Part shown: positions 17,843-28,685 of the stretch, piece by piece
Numbering within the stretch: position 1 is the stretch's first letter
Layout: the number at the start of each line of letters is the position of its first letter
NCBI RefSeq assembly: GCF_014647255.1
Contig: NZ_BMOV01000002.1
Span: 310,001 to 374,000, forward strand
Reading direction: 5' to 3'
DNA length: 64,000 nucleotides
Source of the DNA: Iodidimonas muriae
GTDB taxonomy: Bacteria; Pseudomonadota; Alphaproteobacteria; Sphingomonadales; Rhodothalassiaceae
The notes under the pieces: generated by a model
What the model was told of the DNA's origin: nothing
Seen by the model: only the letters and a program-made list of their open reading frames with translations
Database searches by the model: none
Translations under genes and position numbers: made by a program

Positions 17843-19144
17843 ATGACAGATAGCCTTGCCCCGCGCCGTTTCGCGCTTGCCATTCTCGACCATGTATTGA
17901 ACCGCCATCAGACATTGGATGGAGCGGTGGATCAGGCATTGAAGACATGGCCCATGATTGGACTGGACCGCTCTTTTGCGCGGGTCATTGCCACCAAAGC
18001 CCTGCGTAATTTGGGGTTTATCGACCATGTTCTGGCGGATTTCCTGACACAGGGCGTGCCCGATAAATGCCGGTATGCGGATTTGGTCTTGCGCGGCGGT
18101 CTGGCGCAGATCTTGTTCATGGATGTGCCCGACCATGCGGCGGTGGATAGCTCTGTCCGGTTGATCGCGGGTGCCAAACATCGTGCGGACCGGGGCATGA
18201 AGCCGGTGGTCAATGCGGTGTTGCGCCGTGCGGTGCGTGAACGGGACAGCCTTTTGGCGCAGCTTGATGCAAATCCGGGCCTTGCTTTGCCGCGCTGGTT
18301 GGCAGATCGCTGGCAAAAGGCCTATGGCGCGGAAACGCTTTCGGATATGGCGCGGGTGATTATTGCCGATCCGCCGCTGGATTTGAGCCTGCGGGACCCC
18401 CATGAGCAAGAGGCGTTGGCCAAGGCGCTCAAGGGCGTGTGTTTGCCCACAGGATCGGTGCGTTTGACAAAATTGTCGGATGTGACGGCGCTTGAGGGGT
18501 TTGATGAAGGACGCCTTTGGGTGCAAGATGCTGCGGCCAGCTTACCGGCGCGTCTTTTGCCCGAGGGGGATGCCATTGATTTCTGTGCGGCACCGGGCGG
18601 TAAAAGCCTGCAACTGGCGGCCCAAGGGCGGCATGTGATTGCGCTTGACCGGTCGGCCCGGCGGCTGGCCCGCCTGCGCGAAAATCTCATACGGACGGGG
18701 CTGGATGCCGAAATTGTGGTGTCCGATGCGCTGAACTGGACCCCAAAACAGGCCCCCAAACGGGTGTTGCTGGATGCGCCCTGCTCGGCCACGGGCACTT
18801 TGCGCCGCCACCCCGATACCGGCTGGTTAAAAAGCCCCGTTGATGTGGAAAAGCTGGCGGATTTGCAAAGCAAGCTGCTGGATCATGTGGCGGGCATCAT
18901 GGCCGATGACGGGGTGATGGTCTATTGCGTGTGTTCTTTGGAACCCGAAGAAGGTGAAGATCAGGTCCGCGCCTTTTTGCAGCGCCGCCCGGATTTTGAA
19001 CGGATGGCGATCACGCCCGATGAACTTCCCGGCCTTGATATGGCCCTGAACAAAGACGGTGATGTGCGTACCTTGCCAAGCCATTGGGCGGATCAAGGCG
19101 GACTGGATGGATTTTTTATCGCCCGTTTTCGCAAGATTGCCTGA
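17843..19144 (+). CDS. rsmB: 16S rRNA m5C967 methyltransferase RsmB
   Basis: 433 residues. N-terminal NusB-like RNA-binding domain (about 1-140, with DRSFARVIATKALRNL and VNAVLRRAVRE) and a C-terminal SAM-dependent m5C methyltransferase. Seen: CAAPGGKSLQLAAQG (motif I), DAPCSATGTLRRHPD (motif IV with the PC dipeptide) and VYCVCSLEPEEGE (motif VI with the TC/VC catalytic Cys). Full length. Confidence 0.94.
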   Translation: MTDSLAPRRFALAILDHVLNRHQTLDGAVDQALKTWPMIGLDRSFARVIATKALRNLGFIDHVLADFLTQGVPDKCRYADLVLRGGLAQILFMDVPDHAAVDSSVRLIAGAKHRADRGMKPVVNAVLRRAVRERDSLLAQLDANPGLALPRWLADRWQKAYGAETLSDMARVIIADPPLDLSLRDPHEQEALAKALKGVCLPTGSVRLTKLSDVTALEGFDEGRLWVQDAAASLPARLLPEGDAIDFCAAPGGKSLQLAAQGRHVIALDRSARRLARLRENLIRTGLDAEIVVSDALNWTPKQAPKRVLLDAPCSATGTLRRHPDTGWLKSPVDVEKLADLQSKLLDHVAGIMADDGVMVYCVCSLEPEEGEDQVRAFLQRRPDFERMAITPDELPGLDMALNKDGDVRTLPSHWADQGGLDGFFIARFRKIA

Positions 19145-19198
19145 TTTGCGATGCCATGGCCGTTGAGCAAAGTTTAAGAAACTGCTAACGAGCAGAGC

Positions 19199-19864
19199 AT
19201 GACACAGCCTTTACGCATTGCCCCGTCCATTCTTTCCGCCGATTTCGCACATCTCGGTCAAGAAGTGCGCGCCATTGATGATGCCGGTGCGGATTATATC
19301 CATATCGATGTGATGGATGGGCATTTCGTCCCCAATATCACCATTGGGCCGGCAGTGGTGAAGGCGCTGCGCCCGCACACGAAAAAACCGTTTGATGTGC
19401 ATCTGATGATCGCCCCGGTGGATCCTTATCTGAAAGCCTTTGCCGAGGCCGGGGCCGATATCCTGACCGTGCATCCCGAAGCCGGCCCCCATCTGCATCG
19501 CAGCCTGCAAAGCATCAAGGCTTTGGGCAAACGTGCCGGTGTTTCGCTTAATCCGGCAACGCCCATCAGCGCCATAGAGCATGTGATGGATCTGGTGGAT
19601 CTTGTGCTGGTGATGACGGTCAATCCCGGTTTTGGCGGGCAATCTTTTCTCGAGAGCCAATTGGGCAAGATCGCACAGCTGCGCAAGATGATCGACGCCA
19701 CGGGCCGTCCCATCGATCTGGAAGTGGATGGTGGCATAACCGCCGAAACGGCCCCCCTTGCCCGTTCTGCGGGGGCGAATGTGCTGGTGGCAGGCACCGC
19801 AAGCTTCAAAGATGGTGCAGCCGCTTATGCCACCAATATTGCAGCCTTGAGGGGCAAGGAATAA
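19199..19864 (+). CDS. rpe: Ribulose-phosphate 3-epimerase
   Basis: 221 residues. TIM barrel that interconverts ribulose 5-phosphate and xylulose 5-phosphate. Signature blocks: [32 protein letters not shown] with active-site Asp and metal-binding His, [24 protein letters not shown] and LEVDGGI. First of a rpe-heparinase-purH string with gaps of 12 bases or less. Confidence 0.96.
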   Translation: MTQPLRIAPSILSADFAHLGQEVRAIDDAGADYIHIDVMDGHFVPNITIGPAVVKALRPHTKKPFDVHLMIAPVDPYLKAFAEAGADILTVHPEAGPHLHRSLQSIKALGKRAGVSLNPATPISAIEHVMDLVDLVLVMTVNPGFGGQSFLESQLGKIAQLRKMIDATGRPIDLEVDGGITAETAPLARSAGANVLVAGTASFKDGAAAYATNIAALRGKE

Positions 19865-19876
19865 GGCGCGCATTTG

Positions 19877-21688
19877 ATGAACAATCCCGCCGCAATCAAG
19901 ATTAAACCGGCGGACCCGGTGCATCAGGAGCAACGCTTGCTGACACGGCCGATGGCGGACAGCCTTGTGGATCGCCTGAAAGCCGGTCTTGGTCAGCGCC
20001 TAAGGGGTTGGGCTTATGGCACCCTTCTTTATGAATGGCGCTTGAAGGGGCGGCATCCCTTGAAATTGCTGGGCAGCCCCGATGATCCCTGGCCGGGTAA
20101 TCCGCAGGCGGGGGACGCGCTGTTGGCCGGCCATATGGTGATGGGCGATGACAGGCTGGAGGTGGATGACCCTGCCTTTTGGTCCAAGGTGGCGCAAAAA
20201 CCTGCCTTGCGGCGCTATGCCTTCGGCTTTCACTGGTTACGCGATCTGGCACATATGGTGGATCAAAAACGCGCGCGGACAATTGCAGAACGTCTGATGC
20301 GCGGCTGGCTGGCGCGGTATCACCGCTATCATTTCGAGGCGTGGACGCCGGTGGAAACGGCCCAGCGCCTTGGCTTTTGGCTGTTGCACGCGCCCTTGAT
20401 CCTTTCAAGCGACGATCTGGTTTATCGCAGTGCGGTGTTGAATGCCATGGCCCGTCAGGCCCGCCATCTGGCGCGGGTGGCCGGGGATTCGCCATCCGGC
20501 GCGCCTTTGGTGGATGTGGCGGGTGGCCTTATTCTATGCGGGCTGTATCTGCCCCACGGGATGGGCTTGCGGGTGAAAGGGGAAGCCCTGTTGCGTCGGG
20601 CGCTGGCGGCTTTCGTTTTGGCCGATGGCGGGGTGATGACCCGTTGCCCCGATGATTTATTGGCGGTGATGAAAAGCCTTATCATTGTGCGCGATGCGTA
20701 TATGAGCCAGCAAGAAGAGCCATTATTGGATATCCAACATGCTTTGGATCGCATGGCACCGTTTTTGCGAGCTTTGCGCCATGAAGATGGCCGTTTGGCG
20801 CATATCAATGGCGGCGGGGCGGAGCCTTTAGGGCTTGTGAGCCGTATTCTGGACCGTTCCGGTACAACGGGACAGGCGCTGGATTATGCCCCCTATAGCG
20901 GCCTGATGCGCATGAAAGCGCGGGGGCTTCTGGTATTGTTCGATGCCATGCCGCCCGCACCTTCTGGCCGGGATATGCGCGGGCATGCGGGTGCGTTGTC
21001 TTTTGAATTGGCGGATGGCGGGGCCCGCATTGTCACCAATATCGGACCGGTGCCGGAAGGGGCAAAAATTTTGGCGCCGGATATGGCGGCTTTGGTGCGG
21101 ACGACGGCGGCCCATTCCACATTGGTGGCGGACAACCGCAATTCCACGGAGTTGCGCGATGGCGTGCTGGGCGATGGGGTGAACAGCATTGAAATCAGCC
21201 GCAGCCAAAGCGCCGATGGCCTGTCCATCTCGGCGCGTCATGATGGATATCGCCGCCGCTTGAAGCTGGATCACCGCCGCAGCCTGACCATGAGCGCACG
21301 CGGCGACAAGCTGGAGGGCTGCGATGAATTGCTGCCCCAAGGCCGTATCCCAAGGGGAGGGATCGACTTTGATCTGCGCTTTCATCTTCATCCCCGGATT
21401 ACCGCTTCGGTGACGCAAGGTGGTTCGGCAGTGTTGTTGCGTTTGTCCGATCGGCATGGCTGGCTGTTCCGCCTTGAAGGTGGCAGTGCCGAATTGGAAG
21501 ACAGCCTCTATATGCAGGAAGCGATACCGCTTCAAAGCCAGCAGATTGTTATCAAGGGCACGGTGCGGCGCGATGAAGCGTGCAAGATTTTGTGGCAATT
21601 TGAACGCTTGGGGGCCGCAAAGTCCCAGCCGCAATCATCAGACAATGCCAATGTTCCGGAACCGACAAGAGAAGAACCCGTACCATGA
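19877..21688 (+). CDS. Heparinase II/III-like protein
   Basis: 603 residues from ATG 19877 (a TTG one codon earlier is also open). It has the alpha-helical toroid of heparinase II/III-like proteins (about 90-345, with HWLRDLAHM and [22 protein letters not shown]) and a beta-sandwich lyase domain after it, where [22 protein letters not shown] is the typical signature. No signal peptide is evident. These proteins in alphaproteobacteria sit between rpe and purH and their polysaccharide substrate is unknown. Its stop overlaps purH by 4 bases. Confidence 0.88.
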   Translation: MNNPAAIKIKPADPVHQEQRLLTRPMADSLVDRLKAGLGQRLRGWAYGTLLYEWRLKGRHPLKLLGSPDDPWPGNPQAGDALLAGHMVMGDDRLEVDDPAFWSKVAQKPALRRYAFGFHWLRDLAHMVDQKRARTIAERLMRGWLARYHRYHFEAWTPVETAQRLGFWLLHAPLILSSDDLVYRSAVLNAMARQARHLARVAGDSPSGAPLVDVAGGLILCGLYLPHGMGLRVKGEALLRRALAAFVLADGGVMTRCPDDLLAVMKSLIIVRDAYMSQQEEPLLDIQHALDRMAPFLRALRHEDGRLAHINGGGAEPLGLVSRILDRSGTTGQALDYAPYSGLMRMKARGLLVLFDAMPPAPSGRDMRGHAGALSFELADGGARIVTNIGPVPEGAKILAPDMAALVRTTAAHSTLVADNRNSTELRDGVLGDGVNSIEISRSQSADGLSISARHDGYRRRLKLDHRRSLTMSARGDKLEGCDELLPQGRIPRGGIDFDLRFHLHPRITASVTQGGSAVLLRLSDRHGWLFRLEGGSAELEDSLYMQEAIPLQSQQIVIKGTVRRDEACKILWQFERLGAAKSQPQSSDNANVPEPTREEPVP

Positions 21689-23274
21689 ACGATATCATCC
21701 ATATTCGCCGCGCACTTATTTCTGTATCGGATAAAACCCGGCTGGTGGACCTGGGGCAGGCCTTGGCGGCGCATGGGGTATCGATCCTGTCCACGGGCGG
21801 ATCGGCAAAGGCGCTGGAGGCTGCGGGCATCAGCGTTACGGAAGTGGCGGATTATACCGGCTTTCCTGAAATGCTGGATGGTCGGGTGAAAACGCTGCAT
21901 CCTTTGGTGCATGGCGGTTTATTGGGTGTGCGCGATGATGAAAGCCACCGGGCTGCCATGGAAGATCATGGCATCGATCCCATCGATCTGGTGGTGATCA
22001 ATCTTTATCCCTTTGAAAACACAGTCGCCAAAAATGCACCTTTCGCAGAATGCATCGAGAATATTGATATTGGCGGTCCGGCCATGATTCGTTCTGCGGC
22101 GAAAAACCATGCGTTTGTCACGGTGGTCACCGATGTCAGCGATTATGATGCGCTGCTTGACGAATTGTCTGAACAGGAAGGCGGCACCACTTTGGGATTG
22201 CGTCGGCGATTGGCGGCGCGGGCCTATGCGCGCACGGCGGCTTATGATGGCGCGATTTCAAGCTGGTTTTCCCGGCAATTGGATGATCCGTTTCCGGCCC
22301 GAAAAACCTTGTCCGCCCGCCGCGATGCGGTGTTGCGCTATGGCGAAAACCCGCATCAAAAGGCCGCCCTTTATAAAGATCCTTTGCAGCCGCGAATCGG
22401 CGTGACCACAGCACAGCAGCTTCAGGGGAAGGCGCTTAGCTATAACAATATCAACGACACCGATGCGGCCTTTGAATTGGTGGCGGAACTGGATCGGGAT
22501 CAGCCGGCGGTGGCCATTATCAAACATGCCAATCCTTGCGGCGTGGCCTATGGCGAAACGCTTTGTGATGCTTATGAAAAAGCACTGGCTTGTGATGCGG
22601 TGAGCGCCTTTGGCGGTATTGTGGCGCTGAACCGTTCATTGGATGGCGAAACGGCCCGAAACATTGCCAAAATCTTTACCGAAGTGGTGATTGCCCCCGA
22701 CGCGGATGAAGAGGCCCGTGCGATCATGGCCGCCAAAAAGAATTTGCGGTTGCTGATCACCAACGGCCTGCCCGATCCCGCCCAAACACTGATGACATGG
22801 CGGCAGGTGGCGGGGGGCTTTTTGCTGCAAGACCGGGATACTGGCCATATCACCGCCGATGATTTGAAGATCGTCAGCAAGCGCGCCCCCAGCGATGCGG
22901 AAATCCGCGATATGTTGTTTGCCTTCACCGTGGCCAAGCATGTGAAATCCAATGCCATTGTATATGCGCGTCATGGCATGACGGTGGGCATTGGCGCCGG
23001 TCAAATGAACCGCCGCGATTCCAGCCGTATTGCCGCCTTGCGCGCCGGAGAAGCGGCACAAGCCGCCGGTGAAGCGCAGTCCTTTGCTTTCGGGTCGGTG
23101 GTGGCATCCGATGCCTTTTTCCCCTTTGCCGACGGGCTGCTGGCCGCCGCAGATGCAGGGGCCACGGCGGTGATCCAGCCCGGCGGTTCCATGCGGGATG
23201 AAGAGGTGATCGCGGCTGCGGACAAGGCCGGATTGGCCATGGTGTTCACCGGCATGCGCCATTTTCGGCATTAA
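21685..23274 (+). CDS. purH: Bifunctional AICAR transformylase / IMP cyclohydrolase
   Basis: 529 residues, standard length. N-terminal cyclohydrolase domain (about 1-200; [31 protein letters not shown]) and C-terminal formyltransferase domain with [27 protein letters not shown] and [10 protein letters not shown], which contain the Lys-His catalytic pair. Performs the last two steps of IMP synthesis. ATG at 21685 overlaps the previous stop. Confidence 0.96.
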   Translation: MNDIIHIRRALISVSDKTRLVDLGQALAAHGVSILSTGGSAKALEAAGISVTEVADYTGFPEMLDGRVKTLHPLVHGGLLGVRDDESHRAAMEDHGIDPIDLVVINLYPFENTVAKNAPFAECIENIDIGGPAMIRSAAKNHAFVTVVTDVSDYDALLDELSEQEGGTTLGLRRRLAARAYARTAAYDGAISSWFSRQLDDPFPARKTLSARRDAVLRYGENPHQKAALYKDPLQPRIGVTTAQQLQGKALSYNNINDTDAAFELVAELDRDQPAVAIIKHANPCGVAYGETLCDAYEKALACDAVSAFGGIVALNRSLDGETARNIAKIFTEVVIAPDADEEARAIMAAKKNLRLLITNGLPDPAQTLMTWRQVAGGFLLQDRDTGHITADDLKIVSKRAPSDAEIRDMLFAFTVAKHVKSNAIVYARHGMTVGIGAGQMNRRDSSRIAALRAGEAAQAAGEAQSFAFGSVVASDAFFPFADGLLAAADAGATAVIQPGGSMRDEEVIAAADKAGLAMVFTGMRHFRH

Positions 23275-23302
23275 GCAATCCGGCGCTTCGGTTATCCAAC
23301 AT

Positions 23303-23641
23303 TCAAAGGATCGGCTCGTCCAGTTGATGGCGGCCATGGGGGTCTTCGATCTCCAGCACCCAAAGATCGCGGTCGCGGGCAAGGCGCTTTTCGATCATCT
23401 CCTCAACATGGCGGTCGTCCACCGGCTGTGGTCCGGTGCTTCTCATCCATGCCCGCCCGCCATCCATGGCCATGGTCGGCTCCAAAAGCTGTGACCCACG
23501 GTCAAAACCGTTGATTTTCAACAAGATGCCGCCTGCATCCACGTCTCCGCGATGGCGTAATAACGCCTCCAGATCCAAAGTCTGACAGCGGCGGATATGG
23601 GCTTTGATCCAAAGCTCCGATTTCAATCGTGGAGAAAACAT
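23303..23641 (-). CDS. DUF1491 family protein
   Basis: 112 residues. Starts with the family signature LKSELWIKAHIRRC, followed by GDVDAGGILLKIN, WMRSTGPQPVDDRHVEEMI and the C-terminal DRDLWVLEIEDPHGRH. Members are small cytoplasmic alphaproteobacterial proteins of unknown function. Divergent from the photolyase; its stop lies 28 bases past the convergent end of purH. Confidence 0.85.
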   Translation of the reverse strand: MFSPRLKSELWIKAHIRRCQTLDLEALLRHRGDVDAGGILLKINGFDRGSQLLEPTMAMDGGRAWMRSTGPQPVDDRHVEEMIEKRLARDRDLWVLEIEDPHGRHQLDEPIL

Positions 23642-23691
23642 GCGGCGGTCCGATGGTGGGGCATAAGCTGTTTCGTGATATGAAAGGCATT

Positions 23692-25137
23692 ATGGCTTCG
23701 GTTCAACCCATCATTTTATGGTTCCGGCAAGATTTGCGTCTGTCGGATCATGTGGCGCTGATGACAGCGGTGCATGAAAAAGTCCCGATTCTGCCGGTTT
23801 TCATTCTGGATGATCGGCTGGAGGTCAAAGGCTCCTGGGCGATGGGGGCGGCCAGCCGCTGGTGGCTGCATCATAGTCTCAAGACATTGGATCACAGCCT
23901 GCGCCGCTTGGGCAGCCGTCTTGTTCTCCGCAAGGGCTGCGCCAAGACTATTCTTATAGAGCTGTGCAATTCTTTTGGGGCGCAAGCGGTTTTTGCCAGC
24001 CGCATGATCGAACCAGAGGCGCAAAAGCGTGATAGATGCGTGGCGGATGCGCTGGCTGTGCCAATGCGTTTGTTTGAGGGGGCCTGTCTTTATCCTCCGG
24101 GGGAGATCCGCACCCGACAAGGCGGGATCTATCAGGTGTTTACGCCTTTCTGGAAGGCCATATTGGCGCGACCCGATCCGCCCGCGCCGCTGGCATCGCC
24201 CGACCATCTATTGGCCCCGAAGGTCTGGCCAGACAGTGCGGCTCTGGATGATCTGGCCCTTTTGCCGCGCCATGATTGGGCTTCGGGGCTGGATGCGCAT
24301 TGGGATGTGGGGGAAGAGGCCGCCCATAACCGCTTGGCGGTGTTTTTGGAAGACGACATTCCGGCCTATATCCAGGCACGGGATCGACCGGATCGGGCGG
24401 GAACATCCGGTTTGTCCCCGCATGTGCATTTTGGCGAGATCAGCCCCCGGCAGTTATGGCACCGGGCACAGGCGGCGTGCTTCAGGGTGGATGCGGCGAA
24501 AGAGGGCGCGCAGGCCTTTTTGCGTCAGGTGGCATGGCGTGACTTTGCCTATCATCTTTTGGCTCATATCCCCAGCCTGCCCGAAAGCCCCATGCGCCCT
24601 GCTTTTGCGACATTTCCTTGGGAAAAGAACGAGACAGGGTTGCGGGCTTGGCAGCGCGGTCAAACCGGCTATCCCATTGTGGATGCGGGGATGCGGCAAT
24701 TATGGCAAACCGGAACAATGCATAATCGGGTGCGGATGATCGTGGCCAGCTTTCTAGTGAAAGACCTCATGATACATTGGTCTGAGGGCGCTCGGTGGTT
24801 CTGGGACACTTTGGTGGATGCGGATTTGGCCAATAACAGCATGGGCTGGCAGTGGGTGGCAGGCTGTGGCCCCGATGCCGCGCCGTTTTTTCGCATTTTC
24901 AACCCCGTCAGCCAAGGCCAGACCCATGATCCGCAAGCCGCGTATATCCGCCAATATGTGCCGGAAATAGCCGCGCTTCCGACGCGTTATATTTACCAGC
25001 CATGGACCGCACCGGCCTCTGTTCTGGACAAAGCCGGGATAATATTGGGGACGCATTATCCTTTTCCCATTGTTGATCACCAAAAGGCGCGTCAGCGGGC
25101 TTTGCAGGGATATAAGGAGATGAAAAAAACCGTGTGA
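23692..25137 (+). CDS. phrB: Deoxyribodipyrimidine photolyase
   Basis: 481 residues from ATG 23692 (MASVQPIILWFRQDLRL). Upstream in-frame starts at 23680 and 23653 are possible but would crowd the divergent DUF1491 start. N-terminal Rossmann-like antenna domain, then the FAD-binding helical domain: AGTSGLSPHVHFGEISPRQ, FLRQVAWRDFAYHLL, TGYPIVDAGMRQL, TMHNRVRMIVASFLVKDL and NNSMGWQWVAGCGPDA. These are class I CPD photolyase signatures, with the FAD-contacting Asn/Arg set and Trp residues of the electron chain. Repairs UV pyrimidine dimers with blue light. Confidence 0.92.
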   Translation: MASVQPIILWFRQDLRLSDHVALMTAVHEKVPILPVFILDDRLEVKGSWAMGAASRWWLHHSLKTLDHSLRRLGSRLVLRKGCAKTILIELCNSFGAQAVFASRMIEPEAQKRDRCVADALAVPMRLFEGACLYPPGEIRTRQGGIYQVFTPFWKAILARPDPPAPLASPDHLLAPKVWPDSAALDDLALLPRHDWASGLDAHWDVGEEAAHNRLAVFLEDDIPAYIQARDRPDRAGTSGLSPHVHFGEISPRQLWHRAQAACFRVDAAKEGAQAFLRQVAWRDFAYHLLAHIPSLPESPMRPAFATFPWEKNETGLRAWQRGQTGYPIVDAGMRQLWQTGTMHNRVRMIVASFLVKDLMIHWSEGARWFWDTLVDADLANNSMGWQWVAGCGPDAAPFFRIFNPVSQGQTHDPQAAYIRQYVPEIAALPTRYIYQPWTAPASVLDKAGIILGTHYPFPIVDHQKARQRALQGYKEMKKTV

Positions 25138-25210
25138 TCAAGGTGCTTTGAGAAGTGTCGGACTACGCGTAAGCTCATGTCTTTCGGGGGTATGTTGCTG
25201 GGGAGCGATG

Positions 25211-26461
25211 ATGGAAGATCATGGAAAACGGGCCTTACAGGTCATGCAAGCCGGGATGTCGCCTGTGGATTGGCTGATGGCGCGGTTGGGCGGCTCCAGG
25301 GCGCTGTTTGCCTTGGCCAATGGGCGGTTGAAAAGTGGCTCGGCCTTGCTGCGTTTGCCCGATGGCAACCAGCATTATTTCAAGGGCACTCAGGATGGGC
25401 CCCATGCGGAATTCGATGTAAAGCGCTGGCGGGCTTTGGGCCGTATGGCCCGCGGCGGGGCGCTTGGTTTTGCCCGCTCTTATATGGATGGTGATTGGGA
25501 CACGCCGGATCTGGCGCAGGTCTGCGCATTGGGCTCGGCCAACCGGCACAGTATGGCGCAGGGGTTGCGCGGTTCAGCCTTGATGCGCGGGGTGGATCGG
25601 TTGCGCCATGTCTTGCGGGCCAATACCAAAGGGCAGGCGCGAAAGAATATCGCGTTCCATTATGATCTGGGCAACGGCTTTTATAGCCCGTGGCTGGATG
25701 AGACCATGACTTATTCGTCTGCTTTATTCGCCCCCGGGGATCAAGGGCTGGAAACGGCCCAATTGCGGAAATATCGCAGGCTTCTGGATGTTTTGCAGGT
25801 CAAACCCGGTGATCATATTCTGGAAATCGGTTCGGGCTGGGGTGGCTTTGCCGAAGTGGCCGCCGCCGAACGGGGGTGCCGCGTTACCGGCCTTACCCTA
25901 AGCCGCGAACAGCTGGACTATGCCAGCGGGCGTATGGCGCGGCAGGGGCTTTCCGATAAAGTGCAATTCGCCTTGCGCGATTACCGCGATGAAACCGGCA
26001 GCTATGATCATGTGGTGTCCATCGAAATGTTCGAAGCGGTGGGGGAAGCCTATTGGCCGGTCTATTTCGACACATTGCGGCGGGTGCTAAAGCCCGGTGG
26101 CCGGGCCGGGCTGCAGATCATCACCATTGATGAAGGGTTGTTCCCCGCTTATCGGAAAAGCGCCGATTTCATCCAGACATATATCTTCCCCGGCGGCATG
26201 TTGCCCACCATCGCCGCTTTGCAAAAACACACAGCGAAAGCCGGGCTTGGCTGGTGCGATATGCGCAGCTTTGCCGATAGCTATGCACAAACCCTGTCCC
26301 TATGGCGCACGCGCTTTAATGCCGCGTTTGAAGCAGGGGCCTTGCCGCATGGCTTTGACGATGTGTTTCGCAGGCTATGGAATTTCTATCTGGCCTATTG
26401 TGAAGGGGGATTTCGCGGCGGCAGCATCGATGTGGTGCAGCTTGCTTTGGTGCGAGATTAG
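25211..26461 (+). CDS. cfa: Cyclopropane-fatty-acyl-phospholipid synthase
   Basis: 416 residues from ATG 25211, which has GGGAG five bases upstream; ATG 25208 is adjacent. N-terminal lipid-binding domain, then a SAM methyltransferase: NIAFHYDLGNGFYSPWLDETMTYSSALF region, LEIGSGWGGFAE (SAM motif I), SIEMFEAVGEAYWPVYF and IFPGGMLP. Adds a methylene bridge to unsaturated acyl chains of membrane lipids, usually in stationary phase or acid stress. Confidence 0.92.
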   Translation: MEDHGKRALQVMQAGMSPVDWLMARLGGSRALFALANGRLKSGSALLRLPDGNQHYFKGTQDGPHAEFDVKRWRALGRMARGGALGFARSYMDGDWDTPDLAQVCALGSANRHSMAQGLRGSALMRGVDRLRHVLRANTKGQARKNIAFHYDLGNGFYSPWLDETMTYSSALFAPGDQGLETAQLRKYRRLLDVLQVKPGDHILEIGSGWGGFAEVAAAERGCRVTGLTLSREQLDYASGRMARQGLSDKVQFALRDYRDETGSYDHVVSIEMFEAVGEAYWPVYFDTLRRVLKPGGRAGLQIITIDEGLFPAYRKSADFIQTYIFPGGMLPTIAALQKHTAKAGLGWCDMRSFADSYAQTLSLWRTRFNAAFEAGALPHGFDDVFRRLWNFYLAYCEGGFRGGSIDVVQLALVRD

Positions 26462-26510
26462 AGCCCGGAGAGCCGGACTCCAAAAGGTTTTGACTGGATA
26501 AGAGCCATGC

Positions 26511-27260
26511 TTACCGGCTTGCCAGATCGTCCACGGCGTGCATCAGGCGCGCCAGATCGTCTGGTGTGCTGAGCCGATGATCGCCGGATTTGGAAAGGCA
26601 CAGATTGAGATCGTCGCTTTGTAGCATGTCCATCAGGGTCAAGGCGTGGCCCATGGGCACATCTTCATCCTTGCATCCTTGCAAGATCCGCACCGGGGCG
26701 GTGACGGGAATGGGCTTGTCCAGCAGCAGATGGTTGCGACCATCCTCGATCAAGGCGCGGGTGATGATATAGGGGTCGTCGGAATAGTCGCTGGGTTGTT
26801 CGTAAAACCCTGTGTCCATGATCTGTTGTTTGACAGCATCGGAAAATCCGTTCCACATCAGCTTTTCGGTAAAATCCGGTGCGGGGGCGATCAGGACCAG
26901 CCCATGCAGGCGCTCGGGACGGGCCAATGCCACCAGCAAAGCCAGCCAACCCCCCATAGAGCTGCCCACCAGAATTTGCGGCCCATCGGTCAGTTGATCG
27001 ATCACGGCCAGACTGTCTTTTAGCCATGCGCCGATGGTGCCATCGACAAACCGGCCCGAAGAGGCCCCATGCCCCATATAATCGAATCGTACGAAAGATC
27101 GGTCGGCTTTTGCGCAATGAGCCTCCAAAGCCAGAGCCTTGGTGCCGGTCATATCGGATTTGAATCCGCCGAGAAACACCACGCCGGGGCCTTGTCCCTT
27201 GCTTTGCGCATAGGCAAGCTGGACGCCATGGGATGTGTCGAGTATGGATGGCGCTGTCAC
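26511..27260 (-). CDS. Alpha/beta hydrolase (ABHD10-like acyl esterase/thioesterase)
   Basis: 249 residues from GTG 27260. I prefer this start because AAGGAGG stands five bases upstream and the frame then begins VTAPSILDTSHG; an ATG 12 codons earlier would place that perfect ribosome site inside the gene. Nucleophile elbow GSSMGGWLAL (Ser about residue 96), acid in the CKDEDVP loop, and His in SGDHRLSTPDDL. The pattern (FLGGFKSDMTGTKA and RFDYMGHGASSG) matches the ABHD10-like hydrolases of alphaproteobacteria. Divergent from the glycosyltransferase. Confidence 0.85.
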   Translation of the reverse strand: MTAPSILDTSHGVQLAYAQSKGQGPGVVFLGGFKSDMTGTKALALEAHCAKADRSFVRFDYMGHGASSGRFVDGTIGAWLKDSLAVIDQLTDGPQILVGSSMGGWLALLVALARPERLHGLVLIAPAPDFTEKLMWNGFSDAVKQQIMDTGFYEQPSDYSDDPYIITRALIEDGRNHLLLDKPIPVTAPVRILQGCKDEDVPMGHALTLMDMLQSDDLNLCLSKSGDHRLSTPDDLARLMHAVDDLASR

Positions 27261-27296
27261 AGATCCTCCTTCATCAGTTATAAACGGGACGTGCAT

Positions 27297-28496
27297 ATGT
27301 CCGAATATTCGTCGTCACGCGACCTTATCATTCGGCCATTGTCGAAGGAACTGGCGGATGCCTCGGTCTTGCAGGTGATCGATAATCTTGAGCCCCATGG
27401 CCTCGCCCGTTCGGCGGTGGATGTGGCCAAGGCTTTGGTGGCGCGCGGGGCGACATCGCTGATTGTTTCGTCGGGCGGTGCTTTGGTGCCGGAAGCGCGA
27501 ATCGCCGGGGCCGATCATATCAATCTGATGCCGCCGGCGCCCAATCCTTTGAAAATGCGGCTGATGCAACGCCAAATCGCGCGGCTGATCCAAAAGCATA
27601 AGGTGGATATCGTCCATGTGCGCAGCGCCGGCTTTGCATGGCCGGCGCTGCGGGCGGCCAAAGCGGCCGGCTGTGCCAGCATCAGCACGGTCAGTGATGT
27701 ATCGGCAGAAACGGGCGGCTTTTTTACGCGGCGATATGAGCGGGCGTTTACCGGTGCCGATCATATCATCGCCATTTCCGATTTTATTGCCGAAAAGGTG
27801 CGGACCTTGCGCGCCGTTCCCACAGAGCGGTTATCGGTGATTCATCGCGGCATCGATCTGGCGCGCTTTAATCCGGCGGCGATCAAAGCCCAAAGGTTGA
27901 TCGCTTTGGCCCGGCGATATGCCTTGCCCGATGACCGCGCCATTATTTTGGCGGCGGGCAGCATCACGGCGCGCAATGGCTTTGACCATCTGATCGAGGC
28001 CATTGCCAAGATGGACCGCGACGATGTGTTTTGCCTGATTCTTGGCGACGAGGCAGGCGATCCGCAGGCGGGCCGGGCCCTGGAGTCGCTGATCGAGGCG
28101 CGCGGACTGGGCGGCAAGGTGCGGCTGGGCGGTCACTGCGATGATATGCCCGCCGCCTATATGCTGGCGGATGTGGTGGCGGCCCCAACCATTGAACCGG
28201 AAGCCTTCGGGCGGGTTTGTGTGGAGGCGCAGGCCATGGGGCGTCCGGTGGTGGCTTGTCGCCATGGCGGGGCGCGGGAAACCGTGCTGGATGGGGAAAC
28301 CGGTTGGCTGGTGCCGCCCGGCGATGATGCGGCTTTGGCTCAGGCCCTTATGCAGGCGGTTCAGCTTGATGCGGCCGCTCGGCGCACCATAGCCATGAAA
28401 ACGCGTAGCCGTATTGTCACCAGCTTTGGGCGGGAACGCATGTGCGAGCAGGTGTTGGCCCGTTATAGCCTTTTGCTTGCGCCGCACGTGGATTGA
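27297..28496 (+). CDS. GT4-family glycosyltransferase
   Basis: 399 residues from ATG 27297; the frame is open further upstream but would lie inside the divergent hydrolase gene. Two Rossmann domains: an N-terminal acceptor domain (VLQVIDNLEPHGLARSAVDVA) and a C-terminal donor domain with ILAAGSITARNGFDHLIEA and the E-x7-E motif in EPEAFGRVCVEAQAMGRPVV. Likely transfers a sugar from a nucleotide donor to a lipid or surface polysaccharide. It stands alone with no polysaccharide cluster around it. Confidence 0.88.
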   Translation: MSEYSSSRDLIIRPLSKELADASVLQVIDNLEPHGLARSAVDVAKALVARGATSLIVSSGGALVPEARIAGADHINLMPPAPNPLKMRLMQRQIARLIQKHKVDIVHVRSAGFAWPALRAAKAAGCASISTVSDVSAETGGFFTRRYERAFTGADHIIAISDFIAEKVRTLRAVPTERLSVIHRGIDLARFNPAAIKAQRLIALARRYALPDDRAIILAAGSITARNGFDHLIEAIAKMDRDDVFCLILGDEAGDPQAGRALESLIEARGLGGKVRLGGHCDDMPAAYMLADVVAAPTIEPEAFGRVCVEAQAMGRPVVACRHGGARETVLDGETGWLVPPGDDAALAQALMQAVQLDAAARRTIAMKTRSRIVTSFGRERMCEQVLARYSLLLAPHVD

Positions 28497-28685
28497 ACGC
28501 CGCGAACGCCTTGCGCAGGCGGGTGAACTGGCATACATAAGCGTGCCATATGAAAGCGTGCGAAAAACTGTGCCTGTGCGTAGGCATTGACCGATAGAAA
28601 GTGTGATCGAAGCCTGTGTCGGCTTTGATGAACCGGAATGAGAGTGATGGACGAACATGCCGCGATGCCAGAAGGGGCCGATCAG

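Noticed and set aside
19174-19189. TTAA-N7-CTAAC upstream of rpe, similar to a CtrA site
   Set aside because: One half-site is degenerate, rpe is not a typical CtrA target, and such matches occur by chance.
28540-28570. AAGCGTGC repeated twice upstream of thrS
   Set aside because: Short, 15-bp period direct repeat without symmetry or a known binding protein; could be chance.
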